Position numbers and translations under genes: made by a program
Notes under the pieces: generated by a model
Told to the model about the DNA's origin: nothing
The model's database searches: none
The model's input: the letters and a program-made list of their open reading frames with translations, nothing else
Shown: one piece after another, positions 35,204 through 45,135 of the stretch
Layout: each line of letters starts with the position of its first letter
How positions within the stretch are numbered: the first letter of the stretch is position 1
Assembly: GCA_029256185.1 (NCBI GenBank)
Contig: JAQSYI010000004.1
Location: forward strand, 160,770-224,769
Direction of reading: 5' to 3'
Source: Paenibacillaceae bacterium
Lineage (GTDB): Bacteria > Bacillota > Bacilli > Paenibacillales > NBRC-103111
DNA length: 64,000 bases

Positions 35204-35280
35204 GAAACAGGCATAACGGAAACAGACATAAAAAGAAACAGACATAAAAGGAAACAGACATAACGGAAACAGACATAACG
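35204..35280 (+). repeat. Five tandem 15-16 base repeats
   Basis: GAAACAGRCATAACG-type units in direct tandem (15, 16, 16, 15, 15 bases) in the gap between pspA and ydjG. Not a CRISPR: no spacers and short period. Confidence 0.9.
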
Positions 35281-35350
35281 ATCAAGAAGCAACTTTCAGA
35301 TAAACGGCTGCTAATTGAAATAAAAGTCCCGTTGTTCAAGAGGTGAGCAA

Positions 35351-36382
35351 ATGCAGGTTATCGACTACAAATGTGAAAATTGCGGCAGCAGTATGATTTT
35401 CGACAGTTCTACAGGAATGCTCTCTTGCCACAGCTGCGGAAAAAAGGACAATATCGATCATATCCCGAACCTGCTTGGGGAACCGGGTGTTCCCGGGGGG
35501 CAGGGGCAGGAATATCACTGCAACAGCTGCGGTGCAGTCATTCCTGCTGATGAAATGACCACTGCTGCGGTATGCGGCTTCTGCGGGGCAAGCGCCATCC
35601 TTGCCGACCGGCTGAGCGGAGAGCTGAGCCCGGTCAAGGTTCTCCCCTTTGCCATCAGCAAGGAGGAAGCCATGAAGGCTTTCCGCAAATGGTGCCGCAA
35701 CGGCCGTTTGACCCCAACCGGGTTCATGACTGCCGACCGAATCAAAAGCATTACCGGGTTATACGTGCCCTTCTGGCTGTATGAGCTGAATAATCATATC
35801 GAGGTTCATGCCCATGCCACCAAGGTCAGAAGCTATGTCCAGGGTGATTACCATTATACGGAAACCCAACATTTTGACGTGTACCGGAGGATCAAGCTGA
35901 ATTATACCCGGGTTCCCCTGGATGCTTCGGAGAAAATGAGCGACAAGCTGATGGATAAGTTGGAGCCGTTTCCCTATAACCAGCTCAAGGATTTCAAAAA
36001 GCCGTATCTGGCCGGATATAACGCGGATAAGTACAGTTATGACGAACAAGAGCTTTTCCCCCGGGTAAAGGAGAAAATCCGCCCCTTCATTGAATCATAT
36101 ATCCAGTCGGCCGTGGCGGGGTACAGCAGTGTAAGCTATACCAACAAGCAGATCGACACCAGCCTGACCCGTGCGGATTATGCCCTGCTTCCCGTATGGG
36201 TGGTGCATTACGACTTCAACAAGCTGGAGCATTCCTTTGCCATGAACGGTCAGACAGGCAAGGTGGTAGGCAAGCCGCCCTTGAGTTTTGCGAAAATCAC
36301 TGCTTGGTTTGCCGGCATTTCCGGTGCAGCCCTCTTGTCACTGAAGCTGGTTTCGTTAATGATGGGAGGGGGATTCTGGTGA
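35351..36382 (+). CDS. ydjG: YdjG-like zinc-ribbon membrane protein
   Basis: A 343-aa protein with two N-terminal zinc ribbons: CENCGSSMIF/CHSCGKKD (residues 8-35) and CNSCGAVIP/CGFCGAS. A central domain follows (VKVLPFAISKEEAMKAFRKW, ITGLYVPFWLYEL), then a C-terminal hydrophobic helix (WFAGISGAALLSLKLVSLMM). This is the arrangement of Bacillus YdjG in the pspA operon. The ribbons resemble RNA polymerase/TFIIB types, but a membrane-stress role is inferred from context. The start at 35351 follows AAGAGGTGAG. The stop overlaps the ydjH start (GTGA). Confidence 0.8.
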   Translation: MQVIDYKCENCGSSMIFDSSTGMLSCHSCGKKDNIDHIPNLLGEPGVPGGQGQEYHCNSCGAVIPADEMTTAAVCGFCGASAILADRLSGELSPVKVLPFAISKEEAMKAFRKWCRNGRLTPTGFMTADRIKSITGLYVPFWLYELNNHIEVHAHATKVRSYVQGDYHYTETQHFDVYRRIKLNYTRVPLDASEKMSDKLMDKLEPFPYNQLKDFKKPYLAGYNADKYSYDEQELFPRVKEKIRPFIESYIQSAVAGYSSVSYTNKQIDTSLTRADYALLPVWVVHYDFNKLEHSFAMNGQTGKVVGKPPLSFAKITAWFAGISGAALLSLKLVSLMMGGGFW

Positions 36383-37182
36383 GAATAAACCGGACTGTAG
36401 CGGCCCTCCTGCTCCTTCTTGCTTTTCTGGCGGTCCCCTTGCTGGCGGGAGGAGAGAAAGCTGCCGCGGCAACCGAGCTTAAGAAGCTGATCTATGATGA
36501 GGCCGGGCTTCTCAGCCAGCAGGAGTACGCTGAACTGAATGCCATGGCCAATGAATACAGCGCCAAGAGAGAAACGGATTTTATAATATATACTTCCCGC
36601 AATGAGGCCAATGCGGATGTTCTGAAGATGACACAGGATTTCTATGACAAGATAGGGCCCGGATACGATAAGACACACGGCAATGCGGCCATTCTGACGA
36701 TGGATATGAAGAACCGGGAGGTGTATCTGGCCGGATTCTATAAGGCCAAGGAATATCTGGATGACGGACGGATGGATAAGATCCGCACCAGAATCACCCC
36801 CGACCTGACCAGCGGGAACTATATGGGGGCTTTTGAGAAATATATCAAAACCGCCCACCGCTACATGGGATTCCGCCCCGGCGTGAATCCGGACAATATT
36901 CTGTTCAACGGTTGGTTTCAGTTGGCGGTATCCCTGGGATTGGGTGCTGTCATCGTAGGGATGATGGCCTATCATTCGGGCGGCCGTGTTACCGTCAACC
37001 GTCAAACCTACGAGGATTCCGGCTCCTCGGGAATTCTTGACAGGAAGGACCAGTACCTCAGGACGACTCTTACCAAGCGCAAGATCGAAAAGAACACCGG
37101 CGGAGGCGGCGGGAAGGGTGGCGGAGGCGGCGGAATTACCGGAGGCGGCCACTCCCACAGCGGCAGCAGAGGATCATTTTAA
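36379..37182 (+). CDS. ydjH: YdjH-like TPM domain protein
   Basis: A 267-aa secreted or membrane protein: signal-type N-terminus (VRINRTVAALLLLLAFLAVP), a TPM (TLP18.3/Psb32/MOLO-1) domain starting LIYDEAGLLSQQEYAELNAM, a membrane helix near residue 185 (LAVSLGLGAVIVGMMAY), and a Gly/His/Ser-rich tail. The GTG start overlaps the ydjG stop by 4 bases and has GGGAGGGGG upstream, so the long frame opened at 36196 is rejected. Function in the family is unclear; it is linked to membrane stress by operon. Confidence 0.82.
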   Translation: MRINRTVAALLLLLAFLAVPLLAGGEKAAAATELKKLIYDEAGLLSQQEYAELNAMANEYSAKRETDFIIYTSRNEANADVLKMTQDFYDKIGPGYDKTHGNAAILTMDMKNREVYLAGFYKAKEYLDDGRMDKIRTRITPDLTSGNYMGAFEKYIKTAHRYMGFRPGVNPDNILFNGWFQLAVSLGLGAVIVGMMAYHSGGRVTVNRQTYEDSGSSGILDRKDQYLRTTLTKRKIEKNTGGGGGKGGGGGGITGGGHSHSGSRGSF

Positions 37183-37197
37183 ATTAAAAAGGAGCGG

Positions 37198-38190
37198 ATG
37201 AGCGAGATGTCATTTTTCCGGAATCAGTTTGCCAATGTGGTGGAATGGGAAGAGTTCAGGGATGATATGATTTTCTGGAAATGGAGCAACCGGGAGATCA
37301 AGAAAGGCAGCAAGCTTATTATCCGTCCCGGACAGGACGCTGTCTTTATTAGTCACGGTAAAATCGAGGGAATCTTCGAAAATGAGGGAGAGTACAGTGT
37401 TGATTCCCAGATCATTCCCTTTCTCTCCACGCTGAAGGGCTTCAAGTTCGGCTTCAACAGCGGCATGCGGGTAGAGGTCCTGTTCGTCAACACCAAGGAG
37501 TTCACAGTCAAATGGGGCACACAGAACCCTGTGCTGATCCCCACTCCCGAGCTGCCGGGGGGCATGCCCATCCGCGCCAACGGCACCTTTAATTTCAAGG
37601 TGAACGACTACGTGGCATTGATCGACAAGATTGCCGGGATCAAGGACAGCTACCTGGTGGACGATGTGAAAATCCGGATTACCTCCGTTCTGGACCAGCT
37701 GCTGATGAAGTGGATTAGCAGAGAAGGGAAGGATATGTTCAATCTGCAGGCCAATTCCTTTGACATTGCCAGAGGCATCCGCGAGGATCTGGACATGCAG
37801 ATCATAGACAGCGGCATGACCATTACCGGCTTCAACGTGATGAGCTTCAACTATCCGAAGGAAATCCAGGATATGATCAACAAAACAGCCTCCCACGGAA
37901 TGGTTGGCAATCTGCAGAAGTACCAGCAGATCTCCATGACGGACGGCATGGCTTCTGGGAACGTCAAGGGCGGAGGCGCGGCCGCTGACATGGCGGGCAT
38001 GATGATGGGGATGAACATTGCCAATGAAATGATGAAGAACATGAATCAAGGCCAGCAGGCCCAGGGGGAAAATCAGGCGGCAGCCGCACCCTCCGGCGCA
38101 CCGGGTCAAAAGGCCAACTTCTGTCCCAACTGCGGAACCAAAAGCACAGGCGCCAATTTCTGCTCCCATTGCGGTCAGAAGCTGGTTTAG
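37198..38190 (+). CDS. ydjI: YdjI-like SPFH domain protein with C-terminal zinc ribbon
   Basis: A 330-aa protein with an SPFH/flotillin-related domain (VIEWEEFRDDMIFWKW-like start, LIIRPGQDAVFISHGKIEG, GTFNFKVNDYVALIDKI), a Gly/Met/Ala-rich stretch (MAGMMMGMNIANEMMKNM), a Gln/Ala linker and a zinc ribbon (CPNCGTK, CSHCGQKLV) at the very end. Matches Bacillus YdjI, reported to help localise PspA at the membrane. 15 bp after ydjH. The DNA after the stop codon holds decayed copies of the zinc-ribbon end. Confidence 0.84.
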   Translation: MSEMSFFRNQFANVVEWEEFRDDMIFWKWSNREIKKGSKLIIRPGQDAVFISHGKIEGIFENEGEYSVDSQIIPFLSTLKGFKFGFNSGMRVEVLFVNTKEFTVKWGTQNPVLIPTPELPGGMPIRANGTFNFKVNDYVALIDKIAGIKDSYLVDDVKIRITSVLDQLLMKWISREGKDMFNLQANSFDIARGIREDLDMQIIDSGMTITGFNVMSFNYPKEIQDMINKTASHGMVGNLQKYQQISMTDGMASGNVKGGGAAADMAGMMMGMNIANEMMKNMNQGQQAQGENQAAAAPSGAPGQKANFCPNCGTKSTGANFCSHCGQKLV

Positions 38191-38375
38191 GAGATTGACT
38201 GCCATTCGCTCCCGAGCTGGCTTTGGGGATCAGCTCTCATTGTGGCCAGAAATTGTCTAAATACCGGCTCCCATTGCGACCAGAAGCTGGTTTTGGGGAT
38301 CTGTTCTCATTGCGCGAAAAGCAGCTTAGGAGATTCGCTCCCATTGCGCTCCCGAGCTGGCTTAGGCTTAATCCG
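38158..38375 (+). repeat. Decayed tandem copies of the ydjI 3' end (zinc ribbon)
   Basis: After the ydjI stop, the block CTCCCATTGCGGTCAGAAGCTGG recurs in degenerate form about every 30-40 bases: 38207, 38235, 38267, 38305 and 38337. In changing frames it still spells SSHCGQKL, GSHCDQKLV and GICSHC. These look like remnants of extra zinc ribbons or slippage products. Confidence 0.75.
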
Positions 38376-38426
38376 ATTGGGAGTCCCCATGTGGGCACAG
38401 GCAGGGATCAGCAAATATTATGGAGG

Positions 38427-38455
38427 AACCCGCAGAGATGCGGGTTTTCTTTTTT
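38427..38455 (+). terminator. Terminator of the pspA-ydjGHI operon
   Basis: AACCCGCA, GAGA loop, TGCGGGTT, then TTTCTTTTTT. Confidence 0.9.
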
Positions 38456-38658
38456 AAGTTTCGGCCAGTATAAACGGGGAGAAGCTGCTCGGCTTCTTGC
38501 AAACGGAGAGAACCTGGCGCCTGGTTGTGAAGGTGGATTTTTTGCGAAAAGCTCTTAGAGCTGCTTGCGGAGAGGCTTCCTGGCGGAAAGTATGAGCTTA
38601 TGCTTCGGATGCCCGTATTATATCGCGATACTCACATTGCTTTCGGTTTTGATCCCCC

Positions 38659-38851
38659 CTTCCCGGCTGACGGACCTGAGAGACCTTATTTGCGGAAAAA
38701 GCAGGGGTTAGCGCGGCTTACGGACTGGAAAAACCTTATTGCGCCCCATTGCTCCTGAATGGTGGGCAAGGGAGTCACATAAGAGCAACTCAGTCCGTTA
38801 CAATTCCAAACCCTTGGATTTTAGCCCAATAAGAGCGCTGGTGTCCGTTAG
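38659..38851 (+). repeat. Long palindromic intergenic repeat, copy 1
   Basis: Runs from TTCCCGGCTGACGGACCTGA to AAGAGCGCTGGTGTCCGTTA. The core units ACGGACyTGA and its complement TCAGTCCGTT alternate in orientation. A close copy lies at 58273-58431 and an inverted one at 58744-58942. Confidence 0.8.
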
Positions 38852-38879
38852 GTCGATAGCTCTTCTTCGCCCCGAAAAA

Positions 38880-38994
38880 TCGACTGCATTTGTGCAAGGA
38901 GCCGGTAGCTGTCATCTCAATTGTATTCGAATACTCGACTGCATTTGCGCAAGAGCCCGCATCCAGCCCAAATGTATTCGAAAAATCGAATACA
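38880..38994 (+). repeat. Two 54-base direct repeats ending in a hairpin
   Basis: TCGACTGCATTTGYGCAAG begins both units (38880 and 38934), each ending TGTATTCGAA. The second runs into a perfect 9-bp hairpin, TGTATTCGA/TCGAATACA (38973-38994). Confidence 0.8.
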
Positions 38995-39281
38995 ATTATT
39001 ACGGTCCCCCGTTGGAGTGCTGGTGCATGACAGGCCGCTAAAGATAAGGCACAGAGTGCAAGCCTCAGCATCAGATATTTTTAGGCGGGGCCCCCGGATC
39101 AAGTCATGCGGGCAACGGCTGCGGCTATATTATAGAGCCGTTCTTGTCCATGAAGGTATGAAGTGCGGGAAACAGGAAAAAATACGCTGTGTTCTGTTTT
39201 CAGAAGAGCCCCGATTATTGCCCGTGAAGCCGTTTTCAGAAAATGATTCTTACGAATTGTGCAAATAAATGCCCGGTTTAT

Positions 39282-39310
39282 TTGAATGAACGGAAAGGTT
39301 GGCGTACAAT
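39282..39310 (+). promoter_or_regulatory. SigA-type promoter of pdhABCD
   Basis: TTGAAT at 39282-39287, 17-base spacer, TACAAT at 39305-39310; 59 bases before the pdhA start. Confidence 0.7.
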
Positions 39311-39327
39311 CAACACTATAGCAACAT

Positions 39328-40437
<1,110 letters not shown>

Positions 40438-40554
40438 GCCACAAGCTTCGACGCGAATGGCGGGGGACGGCGGGCAATACCTTTACATAAAACGCTTATG
40501 ATTCGCTTTGCCCCCAAGTCTTCGCGAAGGATGAGGCGCAGAGGAGGACCTCAA

Positions 40555-40626
40555 ATGGACTTCATCCATTTCGAGGATTTCATAACATTATTCCCCATAG
40601 CCGGAACCGTGTTATTTCGGAAATAG
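40555..40626 (+). CDS. Possible 23-aa peptide between pdhA and pdhB
   Basis: ATG 40555 is preceded by GAGGAGG (40541-40547) at 7 bases, as good a ribosome binding site as any gene here. It encodes MDFIHFEDFITLFPIAG plus VLFRK and stops 18 bases before the pdhB start. The peptide is hydrophobic/aromatic with no known family. It may be a leader or translational coupler for pdhB, or chance. Confidence 0.4.
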   Translation: MDFIHFEDFITLFPIAGTVLFRK

Positions 40627-40644
40627 ATGAAAGGATGGGATTCT

Positions 40645-41625
40645 ATGGCTCAGTGGACAATGATTCAAGCGATAACGGATGCCATGCGGGTAGAGCTTGC
40701 CCGTGATGAGAACGTGTTGATTTTCGGCGAGGACGTAGGGCGGGTAGGCGGTGTGTTCCGGGCCACGGAGGGGCTGCAGAAGGAATTCGGTGAAGAGCGG
40801 GTATTCGATACGCCTTTGGCGGAATCGGGGATTGGCGGTCTGGCGGTAGGGCTCAGCGTCCAAGGCTTCCGCCCTGTGGCGGAAATCCAGTTTATCGGCT
40901 TTGTCTTCGAAGTGATGGATTCGATCTGCGCCCAAGCTGCGCGGCTGCGCTACCGTTCCGGCGGACGCTATCACGCTCCGGCCGTGTTCCGCACTCCTTT
41001 TGGAGGAGGCGTAAAAGCGCCCGAGCTGCATACAGACAGCCTGGAGGGGCTGTTCATGCAGACCCCAGGGCTTAAGGTCGTTATTCCTTCCAATCCCTAC
41101 GATGCCAAAGGGCTGCTGATCAGCGCCATCCGCGACAATGATCCCGTAATTTTCATGGAGCATCTGAAGCTGTACCGTTCCTTCCGCGCGGAAGTGCCGG
41201 AGGGCGAATATACGGTTCCCATCGGCAAGGCCAATGTGGTGCGGGAAGGCTCCGATGTGACAGTGCTGGCCTATGGCGCTATGGTGCATACGGCGCTCAA
41301 AGCGGCTGAGGAGCTGGAGAAAACCCGCGGAGCGAAGGCGGAAGTCATTGATCTGCGGACCTTGGTGCCGTTGGATACGGAAACCATCATTCAATCGGTG
41401 AAAAAAACGGGCCGCGCCATCGTGGTCCAGGAGGCTCAGCGTTCGGCCGGAGCCGCAGGGGAGATTATCGCGCAGATCAACGAGAAGGGGCTGCTTCATC
41501 TGGAGGCTCCCGTGCTGAGAATTGCCGCTCCCGATACGGTGTTTGCCTTCGGCCAGATCGAAGACCAGTGGCTTCCCGATGTGAAGCGGGTGCTGTCCGG
41601 ACTTAACCAGGTGCTGGATTTCTAA
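40645..41625 (+). CDS. pdhB: Pyruvate dehydrogenase E1 component, beta subunit
   Basis: E1 beta (326 aa): [50 protein letters not shown], and the C-terminal [13 protein letters not shown] and [17 protein letters not shown]. These are PDH-type residues. AAAGGA lies 10 bases before ATG 40645; the in-frame ATG at 40627 lacks an SD. The gap to pdhA is about 207 bp and contains the 23-codon ORF. Confidence 0.92.
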   Translation: MAQWTMIQAITDAMRVELARDENVLIFGEDVGRVGGVFRATEGLQKEFGEERVFDTPLAESGIGGLAVGLSVQGFRPVAEIQFIGFVFEVMDSICAQAARLRYRSGGRYHAPAVFRTPFGGGVKAPELHTDSLEGLFMQTPGLKVVIPSNPYDAKGLLISAIRDNDPVIFMEHLKLYRSFRAEVPEGEYTVPIGKANVVREGSDVTVLAYGAMVHTALKAAEELEKTRGAKAEVIDLRTLVPLDTETIIQSVKKTGRAIVVQEAQRSAGAAGEIIAQINEKGLLHLEAPVLRIAAPDTVFAFGQIEDQWLPDVKRVLSGLNQVLDF

Positions 41626-41646
41626 ATAAGGAAGGAGTGAGTTCCG

Positions 41647-43212
41647 ATGGGACTGTTTGAATACCGGTTCCCTGAATTGGGCGAAGGGCTGCATGAAGGG
41701 GAAATTGTCAAATGGCATATCAAGCCGGGGGATGCAGTGGAAGAGGACCAGATCATTATGGAGGTCCAGAACGACAAGGCTGTGGTGGAGGTGCCGTCTC
41801 CCGTTTCCGGCAAAGTGTCCAAGGTAGCGGCGGCTGAAGGAACGGTTGCCCATGTAGGCGACGTGGTGGCGGTGTTCGAGGTGGCCGGTGAAACTTCTCC
41901 GGCCCCGGGGGGAGGCAGCGCGGCGGAAGCGGAGCCGCCGGCGGGAGACAGCCCTGGGGCCGGGGCCAAGCCGGGCCAGCAGGCCGTGGCTGCAGCCGCC
42001 CAATCCGGCGGACTGGCTGCTCAGCCCGGACCGGACCGGGCAGCCGCACCGGCTGCTGCTCCGCCGGGCAGCGGAGCGCATAGTGAAGCGGTTCCCCCAT
42101 CGGCGGACCAACAGCCCTCCGCGTCCGGGCAGCCGGCGCCGTCCACATCCCAGCCGCCCCAACCGGCTGCACCGGCAGCGGTTCTCTCCGCCAAGGAACG
42201 CAGAGAAATTCTCGCCACTCCCGGCGTGCGGAAGCTGGCGCGTGACAAGGGCGTAGACATCCGCACGGTTAACGGCAGCGGCAAGGACGGCCGGATCTTG
42301 CGGGAGGATGTGGAAGGTCTGTCCGCAGGCAACGCAGGTGCAGGAGCTTCTGGGACCCAAGCTCCGGCAGCGGAAGCCGCTTCCGGACCGGCCCCCGGTG
42401 CGCCGGCGGCAGAGGCCTCCCGCGAAGCATCTGCTCCCGCAGACACTGCCGCCCCGGCTCAAGCCGCAGCCAATGGGGCCGCCCCTTCTGCCCCGGCAGC
42501 AGCCGGGCTGCAGGAAGAGGAGCGTGTGCCGCTTAAGGGAGTCCGCAAAATAATCGCCCAGGCCATGGCCAAATCCGTCTATACCGCTCCCCACGTGACC
42601 CTCATGGACGAAGTGGATGTGACCCAACTGGTGGCATTCCGGGAAAGGTTCAAACCTCTGGCAGAGAAGAAGGGAGTTAAGCTGACTTATCTGCCGTTCG
42701 TAGCGAAGGCGGTGGTGGCGGCCTTGAAGCAATTCCCGTCCCTGAATGCTTCCATCGATGATGAGAAGAGCGAGATTGTCTATAAGAAGGCCTATCACAT
42801 CGGCATTGCCACGGACACGGATAACGGACTGGTCGTACCCGTCGTCACCCATGCAGACCGCAAGAGCATGTGGACCATCGCTTCCGAGATCAGGGAGCTG
42901 GCGGGGAAGGGCAGAGAAGGGAAGCTGGCGCCGGCCGAGATGCGGGGCAGCACCTTTACCATCACCAATATCGGCTCTGCGGGCGGATTGTTCTTTACTC
43001 CCGTCATCAACTGGCCCGAGGTGGCCATTCTCGGTACGGGACGCATCTCGGAGAAGCCGGTGGTGCGCAACGGTGAACTGGCTGTCGGCCAAGTAATGGC
43101 GCTCTCCCTGAGCTTTGACCACCGGCTCATCGACGGGGCAACCGCCCAACTGGCGCTCAATTATATCAAGCAGCTGCTGGCCGAGCCTGAGCTGCTGGTC
43201 ATGGAGGTATAA
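41647..43212 (+). CDS. pdhC: Pyruvate dehydrogenase E2 (dihydrolipoyl acetyltransferase)
   Basis: A 521-aa E2: one lipoyl domain (1-80, K44 in [10 protein letters not shown]), a very long Ala/Pro/Gly-rich linker (about 82-178), the E1/E3-binding domain (about 187-223, [16 protein letters not shown] and [13 protein letters not shown]), a second Ala/Pro linker (about 228-288), and the catalytic domain ending FDHRLIDG (H492, D496). AAGGAG at 41632-41637 precedes ATG 41647 by 9. The linkers explain most of the very high local G+C and the long spurious reverse frame over this operon. Confidence 0.92.
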   Translation: MGLFEYRFPELGEGLHEGEIVKWHIKPGDAVEEDQIIMEVQNDKAVVEVPSPVSGKVSKVAAAEGTVAHVGDVVAVFEVAGETSPAPGGGSAAEAEPPAGDSPGAGAKPGQQAVAAAAQSGGLAAQPGPDRAAAPAAAPPGSGAHSEAVPPSADQQPSASGQPAPSTSQPPQPAAPAAVLSAKERREILATPGVRKLARDKGVDIRTVNGSGKDGRILREDVEGLSAGNAGAGASGTQAPAAEAASGPAPGAPAAEASREASAPADTAAPAQAAANGAAPSAPAAAGLQEEERVPLKGVRKIIAQAMAKSVYTAPHVTLMDEVDVTQLVAFRERFKPLAEKKGVKLTYLPFVAKAVVAALKQFPSLNASIDDEKSEIVYKKAYHIGIATDTDNGLVVPVVTHADRKSMWTIASEIRELAGKGREGKLAPAEMRGSTFTITNIGSAGGLFFTPVINWPEVAILGTGRISEKPVVRNGELAVGQVMALSLSFDHRLIDGATAQLALNYIKQLLAEPELLVMEV

Positions 43213-43216
43213 GATT

Positions 43217-44629
43217 ATGGTCGTGGGCGAGTTTACCACAGAGATAGACGTTCTGGTGATCGGAGCGGGTCCGGGCGGTTATGTGGCTGCCATCCGTGCA
43301 GCCCAGCTGGGCAAGAAAGTGACAATCGTCGATAAGGCGGAGGTGGGAGGCGTCTGTCTGAACCGGGGCTGCATCCCTTCCAAGGCGCTGATCACGGCTG
43401 CGCATCATTATGAATCACTTCAGCATGGAGAGGCGATGGGCATTACGGCCCAGGGGGTTCAGGTGGACTTCGCCAAGGTCCAATCCTGGAAAAACGGCAT
43501 TGTCCAGAAGCTGACCGGCGGTGTAGGGGCTCTGCTCAAGGGCAACAAGGTGGATGTGCTCTCGGGAGAGGCGCTGTTCATGAGCGAGAATGAGGTGCGG
43601 ATTGTCACGGGTTACGAGAGCGCCCGCTATAAATTCAACCACTGCATTATCGCCACAGGCTCGCGGCCGATTGAACTGAAGCCGTTCCCCTTCGGAGGGC
43701 GGATTCTCTCTTCGACAGAAGCGCTGAGCCTGGATCACGTTCCGGCAAGCCTCATTGTAATCGGAGGAGGATACATCGGGATTGAGCTGGGTCAAACCTA
43801 CGCCAAGCTGGGAACCAAAGTGACAATATTGGAGGGGGCGGACCATATTCTCCCCGGCTTCGAGCAGGAATTCTCCAGCCTGGTCTCCCGAAAGCTGAAG
43901 AAGAGCGGCGTTGACATCCATACAGGCGCTTTGGCAGGCTCCTCCAAGCAGACGGATGCCGATGTGACCGTAACCTTCACGGCAGGAGGAGAGGAGAAGA
44001 CGGCAACGGCGGAATACGTGCTGGTCACGGTAGGCCGCAAGCCAAACACGGATGAATTGGGCCTGGAGCTCATCGGGGTTCAGCAGACGGAGCGGGGCTA
44101 CATCGTGGTGGACGGGCAAGGCAGGACCAATCTGCCCCATATCTATGCCATCGGGGACATTGTCGCCGGACCGGCGTTGGCCCACAAAGCCTCTTATGAG
44201 GGCAAGGTTGCTGCGGAAGCGACCGCCCAGCATGCCAGCCAGGTTGATTACAAAGCGATGCCTGCAGTGGTGTTCTCCGATCCCGAAATTGCCGTGGTCG
44301 GTCTTAGTGAGACGGAGGCCAAGCAGGAAGGGTACGAAGTGGCAACGGGGAAATTCCCATATGCTGCCAACGGCCGCGCCCTGTCTCTCGGCAACGCGGA
44401 AGGGTTCGTGAAGCTGGTTGGCGACAAGAAAAGCGGTTTGCTGCTGGGAGCCCAGATCGCCGGTCCCGAGGCCTCCAATCTGATCGCCGAACTGGGGTTG
44501 GCCATTGAGATGGGGGCAACGCTTGAGGATATTGCGCTTACGATTCATGCCCACCCCACTCTGGGCGAGATGGTCATGGAGGCGGCGGAGGGAGCCATAG
44601 GGCAGGCCATTCATCAGATTGGAAAATAA
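43217..44629 (+). CDS. pdhD: Dihydrolipoyl dehydrogenase (E3) of pyruvate dehydrogenase
   Basis: A 470-aa flavoprotein: FAD motif VLVIGAGPGGYVAAIRAA, redox pair CLNRGC (C47, C52), NAD motif LIVIGGGYIGIELGQ, YAIGDIVAGPALAHKA, and C-terminal HAHPTLGEMVMEAAEGA with the interface His. GGAGGT is 8 bases before ATG 43217, 4 bp after pdhC. Distinct from the 473-aa E3 at 1505, so each complex has its own E3. Shared use with 2-oxoglutarate dehydrogenase and the glycine cleavage system is likely. Confidence 0.93.
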   Translation: MVVGEFTTEIDVLVIGAGPGGYVAAIRAAQLGKKVTIVDKAEVGGVCLNRGCIPSKALITAAHHYESLQHGEAMGITAQGVQVDFAKVQSWKNGIVQKLTGGVGALLKGNKVDVLSGEALFMSENEVRIVTGYESARYKFNHCIIATGSRPIELKPFPFGGRILSSTEALSLDHVPASLIVIGGGYIGIELGQTYAKLGTKVTILEGADHILPGFEQEFSSLVSRKLKKSGVDIHTGALAGSSKQTDADVTVTFTAGGEEKTATAEYVLVTVGRKPNTDELGLELIGVQQTERGYIVVDGQGRTNLPHIYAIGDIVAGPALAHKASYEGKVAAEATAQHASQVDYKAMPAVVFSDPEIAVVGLSETEAKQEGYEVATGKFPYAANGRALSLGNAEGFVKLVGDKKSGLLLGAQIAGPEASNLIAELGLAIEMGATLEDIALTIHAHPTLGEMVMEAAEGAIGQAIHQIGK

Positions 44630-44697
44630 ACCGCATCAGCAACCGCGGCTGCCGGTCTGTTGATAACAAGCTGCCGGTTTGTTGAATAACAAGAAGA

Positions 44698-44728
44698 GGG
44701 CCCAGGATAACGCATCCCGGGCCCAAGC
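44698..44728 (+). terminator. Hairpin terminator of the pdh operon
   Basis: GGGCCCaGGAT pairs with ATCCcGGGCCC around AACGC; no long T-tract follows. Just upstream, two direct repeats of GCTGCCGGTyTGTTG (44648 and 44670) are present. Confidence 0.6.
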
Positions 44729-44816
44729 TATGATCAGGAGCAAGCGGCATAAGGGGCCATCGCACGCACCAAGCAGTTCTTTGGGGAGAACCGGCAACGC
44801 GGTGCATGTTGGCGGG

Positions 44817-44846
44817 CCTAGGGCGTGTTTGCAAACACGCCCTAGG
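44817..44846. terminator. Perfect 30-base palindrome, terminator for the SASP gene
   Basis: CCTAGGGCGTGTTTG followed directly by its exact complement, 5 bases beyond the minus-strand SASP stop. The arms match the MITE-like terminal repeats at 58577. Confidence 0.7.
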
Positions 44847-44850
44847 CTGA

Positions 44851-45135
44851 TTACTTCGTGGAACCGCTCTGGGCCAGCTTCTCCTGGGCCATGCGGATCA
44901 TTTCTCTGACCATGGCTCCGCCGATTTGGCCGCCGACCCTGCCGGCTTCCTCTGTACGGAGGTGGCCGTTGTCCCCCTGGCGCAGAGGAACCCCCAAGGA
45001 GCGGGCTACCTCATATTTTACATTCTCGGGTCTGGCCGGATCTGTTCCGTAGCCTTCCTGGCGCATGACATAGGCCTTGAACGATTCGATTGTTGCATGC
45101 GGGACCGGATAAGCATAACTTTTGCGTCGTGCCAT
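44851..45135 (-). CDS. Alpha/beta-type small acid-soluble spore protein
   Basis: A 94-aa DNA-coating spore protein. The SASP signatures are present: KYEVARSLGVPL (the GPR-cleavage region) and RVGGQIGGAMVREMIRMAQ. An N-terminal extension of about 35 residues (MARRKSYAYPVPHATIESF) is longer than in the classical SspA/B of about 70 aa. GGGAGGAG is about 9 bases before ATG 45135. It is probably made in the forespore under SigG; divergent from the DUF11 gene. Confidence 0.88.
   Translation of the reverse strand: MARRKSYAYPVPHATIESFKAYVMRQEGYGTDPARPENVKYEVARSLGVPLRQGDNGHLRTEEAGRVGGQIGGAMVREMIRMAQEKLAQSGSTK

Larger units (their letters stand above)
38456..39281. other. Repeat-filled intergenic region
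   Basis: About 0.8 kb with no credible gene. It contains the palindromic repeat at 38659-38851, the direct-repeat/hairpin block at 38880-38994 and unassigned sequence on either side. Short ORFs here have no SD and lie across the repeats. Confidence 0.7.

Noticed and set aside
35204..35280. Tandem repeats considered as a CRISPR array
   Set aside because: Period is only 15-16 bases with no spacers, and no cas genes are present.
38739..39268. Several 60-115-codon ORFs in the gap before pdhA
   Set aside because: They run across the palindromic and direct repeats on both strands, with no SD and no sensible composition.
40612..43239. An 875-codon open frame on the minus strand across pdhB and pdhC
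   Set aside because: It is the complement of strongly coding, GC-rich sequence (Ala/Pro linkers avoid stops on the other strand); the plus-strand genes have clear family motifs and SDs.
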